From Liquidambar formosana (lineage: Eukaryota > Streptophyta > Magnoliopsida > Saxifragales > Altingiaceae), in the NCBI GenBank assembly GCA_039720395.1, contig CM077826.1, positions 36,484,790 to 36,548,789 on the forward strand: DNA of 64,000 bases, given 5' to 3'. Both the position numbers and the translations under genes were made by a program. The notes under the pieces are model-generated. The model had not been told where the DNA came from, ran no database searches, and saw only the letters and a list, made by a program, of their open reading frames with translations. This document shows, one piece after another, positions 48,280 through 60,833 of this stretch (within the stretch, counting starts at the first letter, position 1; every line of letters starts with the position of its first letter).

Positions 48280-49128
48280 TCAATTGCGAAGTAGCATGGT
48301 TGCATGGTAAACTGACGAATCCTGGCAATCTTCTACTGCTGACTCTCCCAAAGTAAGAACCATATCTTGGAATATAGTGACTATAGCCTCGGTATCCATA
48401 TACTCTACCCAGTCTTCTTTTTTCTTTGCCACAGAATTGTACCAACTTGTCAAGCTCTGAGGATTCGGTCCTTTTGTAAAGTACTTATCACAAAAATCTT
48501 TATCTGCCAATGCTGGATCAAGACTTAAGTAGAAAGTACAATAGTGTGGTGGTTCATCCTTTTCTACCTCTTGCACACATTCAAACCCCATAGTAAGGAC
48601 CATATCTTGGAACCTAGTGACCATGGTCTCAGAGTCCATATGCTCTACCCAATCTTCTTCTTTCTTCTCCCAATAGCTGTCATTGATGGCTTCATCATCC
48701 ACCATTTCAACGGTGATTGGATACCACTCGGTGAAGAAGATCTTGAACCCCGGGATTCTGATATTTGTTGTTGGATTGAATATGGGCTCTGGGAATTCAC
48801 AGTACAGGAAGTTATCCCCCTCCTTGATAAAATAGCCATTTAGAGTCAGCCTGTATGGTGAAATCTTAAAGTCTGGGGCCCTTCCTTCTGCTCTGGCCTT
48901 TCCCTTCTCCCTATTCCTCCTTGTCATTTCTGCATTGTCATTCTTGGTGGGCTTATATCCTAAACGAAAAGTATAGGAAACAACACGGCTTTGAATAGAA
49001 CGGGGAATTCCCTGTTGGCGATGCCTTAGCCCCATGCCTGGGAAGAAATTCATTTTCCGCATTATCTCACCAACATGTAAATTACCATGGGGACAATAAT
49101 CAAGGGGTATCAATTCTTCCTTTTCCAA
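48280..49128 (-). pseudogene. E2 protease-RT linker with internal duplication
   Basis: 282 codons open. FFPGMGLRHRQQGIP resembles the glycine-rich G-patch-like motif common in Tat polyproteins. YRLTLNGYFIKEGDNFLYCE follows. Two copies of a module are seen: KKEEDWVEHMDSETMVTRFQ and KKKEDWVEYMDTEAIVTIFQ, each followed by DMVLT, so about 75-80 residues are duplicated in tandem. The rest is not recognised. Confidence 0.7.
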
Positions 49129-49143
49129 TTCCTTTTCTATGCA

Positions 49144-50022
49144 CTACACATATTCAAACCCAGACAAGGGTGTCTCAGCTGACTCTGGTTTTATTTCACA
49201 TATAGGTACTCCTGCCATTTTCAAATCATAGTCCCCTTGAAGCGTAACAATGGCTCCCTCATGAGGGAACTTTACCTTTTGGTGCAATGATGATGGTACA
49301 GCCCCAGCAGGATAAATCCAAGGCCTTCCCAATAACATATTAAAACACGACGGCACATCCAAGACCTGAAACTCAACTCTGAACTCCATGGGTCCCATGA
49401 TTAGAGGTAAAGTGATCACCCCAATTACTTCTCTACGAGTATTGTCATACTCCCTCACTGTCTACCCAGATGGAGTGAAATCAGTGGGCCCCAAGCCCAA
49501 AACTGCTGCAGTTCTCAAGGGACATACATTCAGTGCAGAACCATTATTAATTAAGACCGTGGGAACCCTCTTCTCCATGGTTTCAACAGTTATGTGCAAA
49601 GCTTGGGAGTGACTCGGCCCTCTTTTAGGTAAGTCAACCTCTATGAACACTATAGTGGAATTCTTTAGAGTAGGGTTTACTAGATTCACTAATCCCTCAG
49701 GAGACAAATCAATCGGAACTTGTATCTGATTTAACAACTTCAGCACTGTCTGTCTGTGTTTGTGAGAGGCCATAAGCAAGCCCCAGATAGTGATATTGGC
49801 ATTGGTCTTCTTTAATTTTTTGAGTACTTCATCTTCCTGAACATCAAGGCGCTTATGGGCCTCTAACTCACCCAGTGGATTATCAGACTCTAAATGCGGA
49901 AGCTTGAAATGGCAGCCCCTTCTTGTCATGTGGTCTACTTCTTCATCACTAGCCCATATGTCATCAATCTCTCTTGTGTCACCCATTAGGTTATCCCATT
50001 CAATCATGTCAATGTCCTCCAT
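49144..50022 (-). pseudogene. E2 aspartic protease
   Basis: A linker (LLMASHKHRQTVLKLLNQIQ) then VPTVLINNGSALNVCPL, where the family normally has a catalytic Asp-Asn-Gly-Ser; the Asp is Asn here. A TAG at 49462 separates the C-terminal half (FQVLDVPSCFNMLLGRPWI and AGAVPSSLHQKVKF), which is typical for Tat proteases. Both the stop and the Asp change disable it. Confidence 0.82.
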
Positions 50023-50178
50023 CTATACTTCTTCAGGTATATCGTCCTAACCCGTAGGAATTATGGGTTCACTTGGTAATGGATTAGGATAAAGCACATA
50101 GTAATCAAATTTCCCCGAAGGTTCTCCCAATAACCCCACTCGAGGGTCTTTTGCTTCATACCTTTCTTTCAATTGCTG

Positions 50179-50722
50179 CTAGATGGACTTTTTTAGCAAT
50201 GGTAGGGTCTTTTGGTCAATGAGATCTTGAACAATCTTTTTCAGCATAGCACAGTCCTCAGTATCATGGCCGGGTATACCATGGTATTGGCAATATTGAT
50301 GGGGTGTTTGGGGTCTTAGTTTTGGGGGGTGAGGTATGATAAGGCCTTTTTCACAACATTGGTAAAAGGCTTGGGTCAAGGACTTGGGTAATGGGGTATA
50401 TTGTCTTATAGGTAGGTAAGGTCGAGATGGATTGGCTTCAATAGCATTTATGGGGTTGGGTGAATTATGAGAGGGAAGTGGATTTTGGGTGACATTTGGG
50501 CGATTTGGTGGAGTTGGTGATGAGATGATTTGTTTGTCAAGTAAGTCTTGGATCTCATGCCTGAGGCGATAGCAACAGTTGGTTGGGTGGCCTTTGGCTT
50601 GGTAGAATTTGCAGTATTCATTCTCATTGTAGTTCTTGGGCAAAGGGTTTGGTGGCAGTCTTGGGTCGAGAGGTTTCAACAGGCCTCGACTCTTTAACTT
50701 CTCAAGTACTTTTTCAAGTGGC
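50179..50722 (-). pseudogene. E2 gag, C-terminal part with zinc knuckles
   Basis: Open frame from the D insertion point at 50722. CKFYQAKGHPTNCC and CQYHGIPGHDTEDC are two Cys/His knuckles of the kind found in Tat and Athila gag proteins; the second fits C-x2-H-x4-H-x4-C. A proline-rich stretch lies between. 50023-50178 continues as a decayed linker to protease. The N-terminal gag should lie beyond C, D and E3, outside the window. Confidence 0.8.
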
Positions 50723-52419
50723 TGTTAGGATTATGCCCTAGAGCCAATCATAGAGATGATTGTTTAGGGATTAGGAACAATCAATTGATTTCATTTATAT
50801 ATGTCACATTTATTATTGATTTAATAAAAGGGCTTATTCTATTATGTTTATATGCATAATTTATATTTACATAATATGTCCATGGAGTTAGAGTTGAGAA
50901 TATGAAATTACAAAGGGTTGTAATTTTGAGACATTAAATATATCTCTGTACTAAACTCCTAAATCATTCCTAATTGAAGGTTCACTATGATGGACAGTAA
51001 TGAACCATAAGACTAGCACTTGTTAGGTTGACTCGATAGGAGGATAGCTAGTCTCAAGCTATTTGTGTGGAGACACTACAACCAACAAGTGGGTGCCTAT
51101 TATAAGAATAGGTACACTGAATGTGACCAAAGATATGAGATAAACTGAATGGAGTTTTAACCTGCCTGTCAATCAGTTTCTCATTGTTATAGTGATACAA
51201 GTAATCCTTAGACCTGAGACACCATGGTTGTCTTATGCATGTAGCTTTAGAAGTTTGATAACATTAAGTGCAGATCCTATTCAGGGGTCTGTAAGGGTGT
51301 TCATTGGCCCTACTGCTATGTGTATGAAGGCATGTGAGTGATTAACAAGGAATCCATCACTCTCAGGAAAAAGGGAGTGAATGTCTCATATAGCATTCAT
51401 TGAATATAACTCATTAAACCCATGGGCCCATGGTAGAATGAATATGGAAAGGAATTTCCATAAGTTCATCATTGAGTTGATATTAATGAATGAAGTATAA
51501 AGTAATTGAACTAGGGACTTGACAGATTTCCATGTCCTATTAGTTCAATTGGAGACATTGTGTTGATGGAAGGATGGAATTGTAACCTATAAACTATAAC
51601 TGAAGGGTTCTTTGTAACACTATTCACCTCATTAAGGACCACACCATGAGCCATATGCTAGGTGTTACTCATGGTTAGTAGAAGCCTAATTGATATAAAT
51701 GAGTTATAATCAATTAGGGAATTGAAAGGAGTTTCAATTAGACCCTTAATGGAAAGTGTTCCATTATGCACAACTTGTGCTGTTCCTACTACTTGATGAT
51801 GTGAACCCAATGGGTCACACACTGATCATGCTAAGAGAACTTGATTGTCTATGAGAGAAAGGGTATAAGTGATTAAAGAAAAGTTCTTTAAGGGGCTAAT
51901 TTGTATTTGATGCAAACTAGTGGGCCAATTGTGTAATTAAGAGTAATTACACAAATTCCACTAGGGTTAGGAATCCCCCTATGGCCGGCCCTATTAATGG
52001 GCTATATAATGCCCATTATGTGGGGATCATATGAGGACAATTCATTCTCCCAAGGGCTGGCTGGAAAAATTACAGCTCTCCCTCTCTCTCTCTCCCTCTC
52101 CCTCTTCTCCACCTCTAGCAACCATAAGGAAGAAGAAGGAAAGGACAACAAGCTCTAACTAGGTGTGGATACTGTTGGAGGCAGCACACTTGGGCTGCTC
52201 ATTCACCGCTGTCCGGAGACAAAGCTTGGAGAAAAAAGGAGAAGAAAAAGCTTGGAGCATAAAGGAGAAGACATATCAAACTGTAAGTAATTCTACCCTC
52301 TTCTAGTTAGGGTTTTTGGTTTTGTATTAAGCATAATTAAGATTCATGGGTTTGGGAATCGTAGGAAAAATTTTTAATTCCGCCTTTGTAGTTTTTCCTC
52401 TCTAGTTCGATTCCCAACA
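50723..52419 (+). repeat. 5' LTR of element D
   Basis: A-type LTR, TGTTAGG...CCCAACA, with a GGGCTATATAATG box near 52000 and a GTAAGT donor-like site near 52283. Confidence 0.93.
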
Positions 52420-52420
52420 G

Positions 52421-52433
52421 TGGTATCAGAGCC
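52421..52433 (+). promoter_or_regulatory. Primer-binding site of element D
   Basis: TGGTATCAGAGCC directly after the LTR; initiator Met tRNA type. Confidence 0.95.
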
Positions 52434-54639
52434 ATGGTTATGCCTAATACAAACTGCATATGGGCTGGAATTTATGGTAAATTGATTGGTTAATAAATCT
52501 GAAATTTATGTTCTTGCATTAGAATGGTTTCCCTCTCATGGCCAAACCTAGGGTTTATGAACCCTAGGTTAATTCTCCTTCTACTCCTCTTCTAAAATAG
52601 TTTTAGGGCTGCTGGTTATTCAAAAGTTGAATGGGGATTGAGTTTGGAGAAGATGATGAACAGTTTTTATCATAGTCATGAAAAATCGTCATCTTGTTTT
52701 GCATGCCGAAATCAGAGTTCTTCTCCAAAATTTTCAAGCCATATAATGTTAGAAAGCTCTTCGAATCAGCTTTACAACCCAACAAACGGTTCATCAATCC
52801 GAGTTTTGTAGTGAAAGTTATGAATTTTTTACTACAGGCTGTCAGGGAAGACAGTTTTTCTCGGGAATGATGTAACAACCACAATTGTGAGTTTTTGATG
52901 GAGATCAAAAGCATAGCAATGGTTGCCACCACTTGGGTTATGTTCTAGACATGGTAGGAAAGGGTTCCCAAGCATTTGGATGCATCATAATTGGATTATG
53001 AGTCTAGAACAGAAGGAAGAAGGAGAAGACCACCATGTTTGAATCTGGGTTTTAGAACCCTAGGGTTCTTGCTACTGTTATGATCAGATACTTCTGTAAA
53101 ATTGATGAATAATCATTATAGGATGATGATATATGATGTATAGATCATATTCTTTAATAATCAAAAGAGTCTTGATGCATAAAGAATCAAAAAGTTTGAT
53201 TTCTTGGAAGAACACAGCAGGTTGTTTTTCTGCAGAAAGTCATCAATGGAGTTTCATTCATAACTTGAGTTAGGGAACTCCAAATCGCATGAAACCACTT
53301 TCATTAGTTTCCTAAGACATGTAGGATACTAGGAAAAATAATTTGGTAGCCTGAATTAACCATCTTGCTGGGTTTTAAATCAATTTGTGATCAGGTACAG
53401 TGTGCTGTCAAATTCTGGACAGCCTACTGTTCTTGAATTGTTTAGAACAATTGGGGATGATTTGATCATCCAAACCACTTCAATTAGCTTAGTAATTCAT
53501 GTAGGGACATGATACAAAAGCTGGTTTTGTTGGTGGAATCGAATTGATTAAGTTTTAGAAACTTTTGTGACCTTGGAGGTCCTCTAATGGTGGTGCCAGC
53601 ACTGGGTTCAGGAAACCCTAATGTTCTTTGAAGAAGACAGCCCTCTTGGCCACTCCACACGTGTCCATGGGCTTGGCCCACACCCTGGCTTGAGTTCCCC
53701 TTTACTGGCCATGGCCTCCCATAGCCTGGCCAAGCCATGGCAGCCTTGCCTAGCCATGGCAGCCCACTATAGGTGGCGGCAGCCTTAGGGTTTCTTAGGA
53801 AACCCTAATTCCCTTTAATGATGAAACCCTAAATCTATTAATGGCATTAATTAAAACCCTAATTGAGTTATTAATTACCATAATTAAAGTGTTTAATGAT
53901 TGGTCATTAATTGACCAATCATGGTTATTAATCATTAGGGTATAATTAATTGCATTTATGATGTCTAGGGTTTAGGAAACCCTAATTCATATTAATTAAA
54001 CCCTAATTCTATTAATGCATTAATTAATAACTAAACCTAGTAATTAATGTGTCTAACCTAGGGTTAAATGATTGGTCATTAATGACCAATCATGATCATT
54101 AATGGTTTAGCAATTAATCATTGGCATTTAATAGGTTTAAGGTTTGGGGTTTTAGAAACCCTAATTAGTGCATATTAATTAGGTGTAATTAATATCCTAA
54201 GTGGCATTAATTAAACCCTAATCCTAATCATTAATACCGTATAAACCTAGGGTTTAAATGATTGGTCATTAATTGACCAATCATAAGGCATTTAATGCAT
54301 TAGGGTTACACTTAGGGTTTAGAGTTAATGCATTTAGGGTTTAGGGTTTTAGGAAACCCTAATGCACTAATTAATTAATAAAATGATTTTATATAATTCC
54401 GAAATTGATTATTTAATTAATGGTGATTAATTTTATAATGTTTTAAATGGTTTAAAACACAATTTAGGATTAAATTAAAATCTGGAATTTTTTAATTAAA
54501 TGAAATTGTTTTGTTTAATTAAAGAAACCCTAATATTTGATATTAGTGTTCAATTAGGGGACTTTAAATGTTTCAATTGATTTGATTAATTGAAACTAAA
54601 TGTCTTAATTGTTAAGACTTAATTAATTTAGGAACTTAT
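52434..54639 (+). other. Leader of element D (truncated)
   Basis: Same sequence type as 4910-7115: telomere-like TTTAGGG/CCCTAAA motifs at 53790-54360 and CCAAT palindromes near 53898, 54072 and 54260. The stem-loop region is not reached. No gene recognised. Confidence 0.8.
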
Positions 54640-56309
54640 TGTTGGGAATCAAACTAGAGGGGAAAAATACAAAAGCGGAATTTAAAATTTTTCCTATGAT
54701 TCCCAAACCCATGAATCTTAATTATGCTTAATACAAAAACCATAAACCTAACTACCAAGAGAGTTAGGGTACTTACAGTTGAACAAGTCTTCTCCTTTAT
54801 GCTCCAAGCTTTGTCTTCTGATTGAGCAGTCCAAGTGCACTGCCTCCAACAGTATTCACACCTAGCTTGAGCAAGTTGTCCTTTCCTTCTTCTTCCTTAG
54901 GGTTGCTAGAGGTGGAGAAGAGGGAGAGAGAGAGAGAGGGAGAGCTGTGAAAATTTCGGCCAGCACTTGGGAGCCTCCAAGAGTGCTTCAAGTGATGATG
55001 TCATCACATCATAAAGGTCTTTAAATAGCCTCCAACTAGGGCCGGCCAAGGGGGGATTCCAAACCCTAATCTAATTTGTGTAATTACTCTTAATTACACA
55101 ATTAGCCCACTAGTTTGCATCAAATACAAATTAGCCCCTTAAAGAACTTTTCTTTAATCACTTATACCCTTTCTCTCATAGACAATCAAGCTCTCTTAGC
55201 ATGATCAGTGTGTGACCCATTGGGTTCACATCATCAAGTAGTAGGAACAGCACAAGTTGTGCACAATGGAACACTTTCCATTAAGGGTCTAATTGAAACT
55301 CCTTTCAATTCCCTAATTGATTATAACTCATTTATATCAATTAGGGCTTCTACTAACCATGAGTAACACCTAGCATATGGCTCATGGTGTGGTCCTTAAT
55401 GAGGTGAATAGTCATTTACAAAGAACCCTTCTGTTATAGTTTACAGGTTACAATTCCATCCTTCCATCAACACAATGTCTCCAATTGAACTAATAGGACA
55501 TGGAAGTCTGTCAAGTCCCTAGTTCAATTACTTTATACTCATTCATTAATATCAACTCAATGATGAACTTATGGAAACTCCTTTCCATATTCATTCTACC
55601 ATGGGCCCATGGATTTAATGAGTTATATTCAATGAATGCTGTATGAGACATTCACTCCCTTTTTCCTGAGAGTGATGGATTCCTTGTTGATCACTCACAT
55701 GCCTTCACACATATAGCAGAAGGGCCAATGAACACCCTTACAGACCCCTGAATAGGATCTGCACTTAGTGTTATCAAACTTCTAAAGCTACATGCATAAG
55801 ACAACCATGGTGTCTCAGGTCTAAGGATTACTTGTACCACTATAACAATGAGAAACTGATTGACAGGCAGGTTAAAACTCCATTCAGTTTATCTCATATC
55901 TTTGGTCACATTCAGTGTACCTATTCTTATAATAGGCACCCACTTGTTGGTTGTAGTGTCTCCACACAAATAGCTTGAGACTAGCTATCCTGCTATAGAG
56001 TCAACCTAACAAGTGCTAGTCCTATGGTTCATTACTGTCCATCATAGTGAACCTTCAACTAGGAATGATTTAGGAGTTTAGTACAGAGATATATTTACAG
56101 TCTCAAAATTACAACCCTTTGTAATTTCATATTCTCAACTCTAACTCCATGGACATATTATGTAAATATAAATGATGCATATAAACATAATAGAATAAGC
56201 CCTTTTATTAAATCAATAATAAATGTGACATGCATAAATGAAATCAATTGATTGTTCCTAATCCCTAAACAATCATCTCTATGATTGGCTCTAGGGCATA
56301 ATCCTAACA
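54640..56309 (-). repeat. 3' LTR of element C
   Basis: 1670 bp. Plus-strand ends are TGTTGGGAATC and ATCCTAACA, the reverse complement of the A-type LTR. A TATTTAAAG-like sequence replaces the usual TATATAA box near 55018. Confidence 0.92.
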
Positions 56310-56320
56310 ATCTCCCACTT

Positions 56321-58342
56321 GCACTATAGCGAATCCACTATGTATCTCATACTCATATCCTGTCGGTGGTGATCCAACACACTTGGGTCATAGCTTTAGT
56401 AAAGGGGTCTTCTTTATTCTCTGTTTTATTAAACTTCTATATGTATATGTCATCTCTTCCAATGATCTCTCTAATCACTTGGAATCGCCGCTTAAAGTTT
56501 GGACTTTTGATGAGACCGTGGTTCCTGGTCTTGAGCACTAGCCTTATTGTTGTCACAAAAACAATAGTAAAGGCTTCTCAATGTCAGGAAACACTCCTAG
56601 TTCTGCAATGAACTTACTCATCCAAACATGCAGCAATGCACTCAAATTTACAGCTCCACCATTTAAGGTAAGAACATACCTCGATGTTGATCTCCTATCA
56701 TCATCGTCAGATTGAAAATCTGTATCCGTTCTACCAACCATTTCAAGTTTCTTTCTCCATAGGCAAGGGATAGGTCCTTTTAGTTCTTCTCAAGAACTTA
56801 AGGATAGCCTTGACTGCTTCCCAGTGTTCCTCATCTGGGTCTGCCTGATATCTGCTCGTAACATTTACAGCAAAACTGATATCTGGTCTTTTAGTTATAG
56901 ACAACTTGATTCCATGTCTGACAGGAATAAGACCTCCTTTTGGAATCATGCATTTTGAACTCTTTCAAAATCTTGTCTATGTACTTTGATTGGGAGAGAC
57001 TTAGCATCCTTTAGATCTATCTCTATAGACCTCTATTCCTAGAATATAGGATGCTTCTTCCAAATCTTTTATGAAGAAACTTTGTGAAAAACCAATTTTT
57101 CACTTTTGACAACGTCTCTACATTATTTCCCTAATAAGTAGAACGTCATTCACTTATAGGACCATAAATGTGATCGCACTCCCACTAACCCTTTGCACAA
57201 TCATGGTACAATAACGGGTTCTATCTCAACAGGGACAGGGGTTGCATCAATGTTGGTTTGTGTCTCATTAGACAACTCTTTGAGTTCTATTTTCCTGTTG
57301 TTATCTCCTTCTTGAATAAACTCTTTTTCAAGAAAGATTGCAAACTTACAAACAAAACACCTTTTGTTCATCAGGATAATAGATATGATATCCTAAACTC
57401 TTTTTAGGGTAATCCACAAACCTACATTTAAGTTATCTTGATTTCCAATTTGGTTGCATTATATGTCTTTACATATGTAGTGCATCCCCATACCTTAACA
57501 TGCTTAAGGTTTGGTGCTTCCCTTTCCATATCTCATATAGGTCCTAAGGGATAGCCTTGGTTTGAACTCTGTTTCATAGGTATGTGGCAATTTCTAGGGC
57601 ATATCCTAACAAGGATAATATTAGGTCGTTGTAACTTATTATGGACCGGACCATATCAAATAAGGTCCTCTTCCTCCTTTTGACACACCATGATGTTCTA
57701 AGAGGTGTCCATTAGAATAGAATGCCTATTTGAACAAGTTGATCTGAAAGATCACCAGTTAAATATTCGCCTCCTCGATCCAATCGAAGAGTTTGATACT
57801 TTTACTAGTTTGTTTCTCTACTTCAAATCTGAATTCTTTGAACCTTTTCAAATGTTTCAGATTTGTACTTCTTTAAGTATATGCACCTATACCTTAACAT
57901 TTTTAAGTAAAGGTTCATAAAGTATGAGAAACTATTTCTCTTGTTCTCTTGGGTTTATTAGCATTCAATTTTAGAGCTATCATGTTTCATGCAATTCATA
58001 TTTGCAAGGTAGTTTAGAAGATAAATGCTATAAATTCCAGAAGTAATGAACTCTTCATAAAAACATTTATTAAATCAAACTAAAAACACTGTTTAGGCAA
58101 AACTGAAATACAGATAATGTTTCTAAAAACTTCTGGAATGTCAAGATAGCTTATTAATTCTAAACTACTCCTTCAGGTAGAGTTAAGCAGCAAGTCCCAT
58201 AGCTAATACAGCAACACTTTGCTCCATTCTCTACTCGTAGGGATATTCCGCTTCTACTCAGCCTTCTGCTTCCCACTAGATCCTACATGGAATTCAAAAT
58301 TCACATCAGAATTAAGTACCCAAGTGGAAGCAAAACTAACAT
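56321..58342 (-). pseudogene. Element C pol remnant
   Basis: Same truncated pol as in A: RNase H at 56553-56949 (RPDISFAVNVTSRYQ, TDTDFQSDDDDRRSTS), an RT piece near 57020-57190, and an integrase piece near 57640-57800. It shares the large RT deletion with A. Multiple stops. Confidence 0.8.
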
Positions 58343-59167
58343 TTAGTTTAGAGCATGATCCATACCTTCCGAAGGTCGGCTCTTTAGAGTATCCAGATAC
58401 TCCCGGCAGTTACGTTTCCAGTGCCCATCCTTGCCGCAGTGAAAACAGGTTCCTTTGGCCTTGTCAGTATTACCTTTCTTGACACCTCCCTTTGGCTTCA
58501 AGTTCTTCTTCTTCTTCCCTTGGGTACTCTTACCCTTTCCATTGCCCTTGCCCTTAGGCTTGGGCTTGGCCTTGGAAGTAGAAGCTCCATCAAATGCGAG
58601 CAAAGAACCTTTTCCCTTCTTCATTGTCTCCTCAGTCATCTTGAGCAAATTGTGCAGCTCGGGGAGAATGGGCTCAAGCTTGTTCATATGAAAATTCATT
58701 ATGAACGGCCCAAATGAATCAGGAAGGGACTGCAATATAATGTCTGAACACATATCAGCTTCAATGATCACATCAAGCTTTTCAAGCTGCTCGATATGGT
58801 TGATCATTTTCAAGGTGTGATCAGTCACAGATGAACCCTCATTCATCCTTGCCTTGAATAGATCCTTGACAATATTGTACTTTGTGGTCCTACTTTGCTC
58901 CCCATACAACTCTTGTAAGTGGAGAAAGATGTCGCGAGCACTCTTCATGGACTCATGTTGCTTCTGAAGCTCAGGGCTCATGGATGCCATCATATAGCAT
59001 CTTGCCTTCAAATCGTCGTCCATGCGCTTCTGATAAGCGTCTCTCTCTTGCTGAGTTGCAGTCTCAGCCAGTGCCACAGGAAGTGTGCCATCAAGTGTGT
59101 AGGTAATCTTTTCGGAAGTTAAAACTATTTTTAAGTTCCTCAGCCAATCAAGATAGTTTGGTCCAGT
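58343..59167 (-). CDS. Element C gag (5' end cut by E3)
   Basis: Open from the E3 junction (TGPNYLDWLRNLKIVL) to the stop after DHALN at 58343, about 275 codons. It has the Copia Gag domain (QQERDAYQKRMDDDLKARCY, LFKARMNEGSSVTDHTLKM, LPDSFGPFIMNF), a Lys/Gly-rich stretch, and an intact zinc knuckle CFHCGKDGHWKRNC. Only the first 20 or so residues are missing, by comparison with A. It should form particles and bind RNA. That gag stays open while pol is dead fits a family that supplies or keeps gag but borrows the enzymes. It has no start codon now. Confidence 0.82.
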   Translation of the reverse strand, partial: TGPNYLDWLRNLKIVLTSEKITYTLDGTLPVALAETATQQERDAYQKRMDDDLKARCYMMASMSPELQKQHESMKSARDIFLHLQELYGEQSRTTKYNIVKDLFKARMNEGSSVTDHTLKMINHIEQLEKLDVIIEADMCSDIILQSLPDSFGPFIMNFHMNKLEPILPELHNLLKMTEETMKKGKGSLLAFDGASTSKAKPKPKGKGNGKGKSTQGKKKKNLKPKGGVKKGNTDKAKGTCFHCGKDGHWKRNCREYLDTLKSRPSEGMDHALN

Positions 59168-60833
59168 TGTGAACCCCAGAAATGGTTAAGGCCCACAGGA
59201 GGGTTTAAAAGTCGCCAATCTGTGGACCCAGGAAAAGAGGGCCCACGAATGGGTTTGGAAAAAGAAAGGAGTCGCCACCTTATTTTTTAAAGGAAACAAG
59301 GAAAACCCTAAAAACAGTTTTGTTTTAGGAAAACAAAAGATTGACTCCATATTTAAAAATGGAAAGGCAAATGATCTTTTGGAAACCAGAGAATTCGGGG
59401 ATTCGGAGGCTAAGTTACGATATGGGAAGGTTCTAGGCAAAGCCTATAGGCACCCATATCGCCCTAAACGGTCTCTTAATTTAATTGGGCTAAATCAAAG
59501 TCTTAATCACACATAAATCAACAGTTATCATCACAAGACAGCATGCATATCATTCATTCATTCATCCATATAATCATGTAAATCAAAGAAAAAACAGAAA
59601 AAAGAAAGAGGGGGGAGAAGAAAACCTAGGATACTTAGTATCCTAGGGCGGACTTGAACATCACGAAGAGCGCCTACGTACCATGTATGGAAATACATGG
59701 ATCAAAGTCCACGTAGTTCGAAAGGGAATAGGGTTATAACCTAATCAAGGCCTATGGTAAACCCTAAGTTTCCTTTCAAGTAAAACATGGTAAGCTTCCA
59801 AAAATAAATGATTCTCAAAAGATTTTTGGTAAAATATGGAATTTTGATAAAAGATGGAAACTTTGATTTAAAAGGTATTTTTTATTGAAAGGATACTATA
59901 GGAATCACCATATTCCCCTATTAGGAAACAACCCTAGGGGGGAGAAAGGGAAAGTTTCAAAGAAAGGAAAGAAGGGTGAATTGGGGCACCCTCACACCCT
60001 ACTTACCTTAAGCAAAAGCAACCTGTCAAAGTAACCACCCTATTGCATAGGGTAATTACCTTATTTGTAAGATTTCATCTCACAATAGCCAAAATAACCA
60101 CCCCACATTGGTGGGGTAGTTGCACCTGTTGTACCTGTCAAAGCACCTGCAATTTCCATGCAAACATACCAAAAATGCCAACCAAACAAGCTAGATTCCA
60201 AATCAAGCCATTATCATGCCCAAACATGGGCTAACACATGCTCAAAATATCATATCAAGGACAAATAACTAATCTGGACAGAATTGAAATAAGGCTTAAA
60301 ATCAACCACAAGTCATGCAACAACATGAATCATAAGCTAACTGAAGCCCTAATTCAACCCTACATGCAATGACATGCAAAAAACCCTAAAATCAACTACT
60401 ATGAATGCAGAAAAATGTCATAGCTATCAAATATGCAGCACATATATGTCAACTATGAAGAAAACACAAGAAAGAACCCTAAGCTATCATGCTATATGCA
60501 ACTTTCCTAATACAAGGATGAATGAAACCCTAGAATCACAATTGTGCTCAAAATCACATAAATAACTCTAAATCATGCAAAGCCCATCATAGACATCATG
60601 CTAATCATGCATATTAATCAATAGAAGCATCCACACATGAGAAAAATACAAGCTTGCACATGAAATATAGCTATTCTAAACATAAACTCCATTTCAGCAC
60701 TAAGGAAACCCTAGGATCCCAAACATGCAGCAAATCACATGGAACATCATCCTAGCATACTAAACAGCCCATAAATATTATCCTAATCATGCATACATTC
60801 CAATGGAAGCAACAAAACACAATAAAAACATAA

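Larger units (their letters stand above)
26097..50722 (-). mobile_element. E2: Tat-lineage Ty3/gypsy element with two antisense genes
   Basis: Reading the minus strand: gag (cut at 50722 by D), protease, linker, RT, RNase H, second RNase H, integrase, polypurine stretch, then a DUF7745 gene and a PMD gene in antisense, tandem repeats, a PPT-like GAGGGGC, and a 3' LTR at 26097-29175. The two RNase H domains and the extra ORFs after integrase fit the Tat/Ogre lineage. The pol has many stops. Its 5' LTR lies beyond the window. E3 matches it collinearly from LTR to 3' repeats, supporting the boundaries. Confidence 0.8.
50723..54639 (+). mobile_element. Copia-type element D, left part
   Basis: 5' LTR 50723-52419 (1697 bp), PBS 52421-52433, and 2.2 kb of leader collinear with element A from 4896 to about 7115. 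It is cut at 54639 by element C; the rest should lie past the window. Left target bases are GTGGC (50718-50722). Confidence 0.88.
54640..59167 (-). mobile_element. Copia-type element C (minus strand, 3' part)
   Basis: 3' LTR 54640-56309, PPT 56310-56320 (ATCTCCCACTT on plus), pol remnant, gag to 59167. Its 5' end (leader and 5' LTR) is separated by E3 and lies outside. Inserted in the leader of D; left target bases are CTTAT (54635-54639). It is A-type and, unlike A, has a nearly complete gag. Confidence 0.88.
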
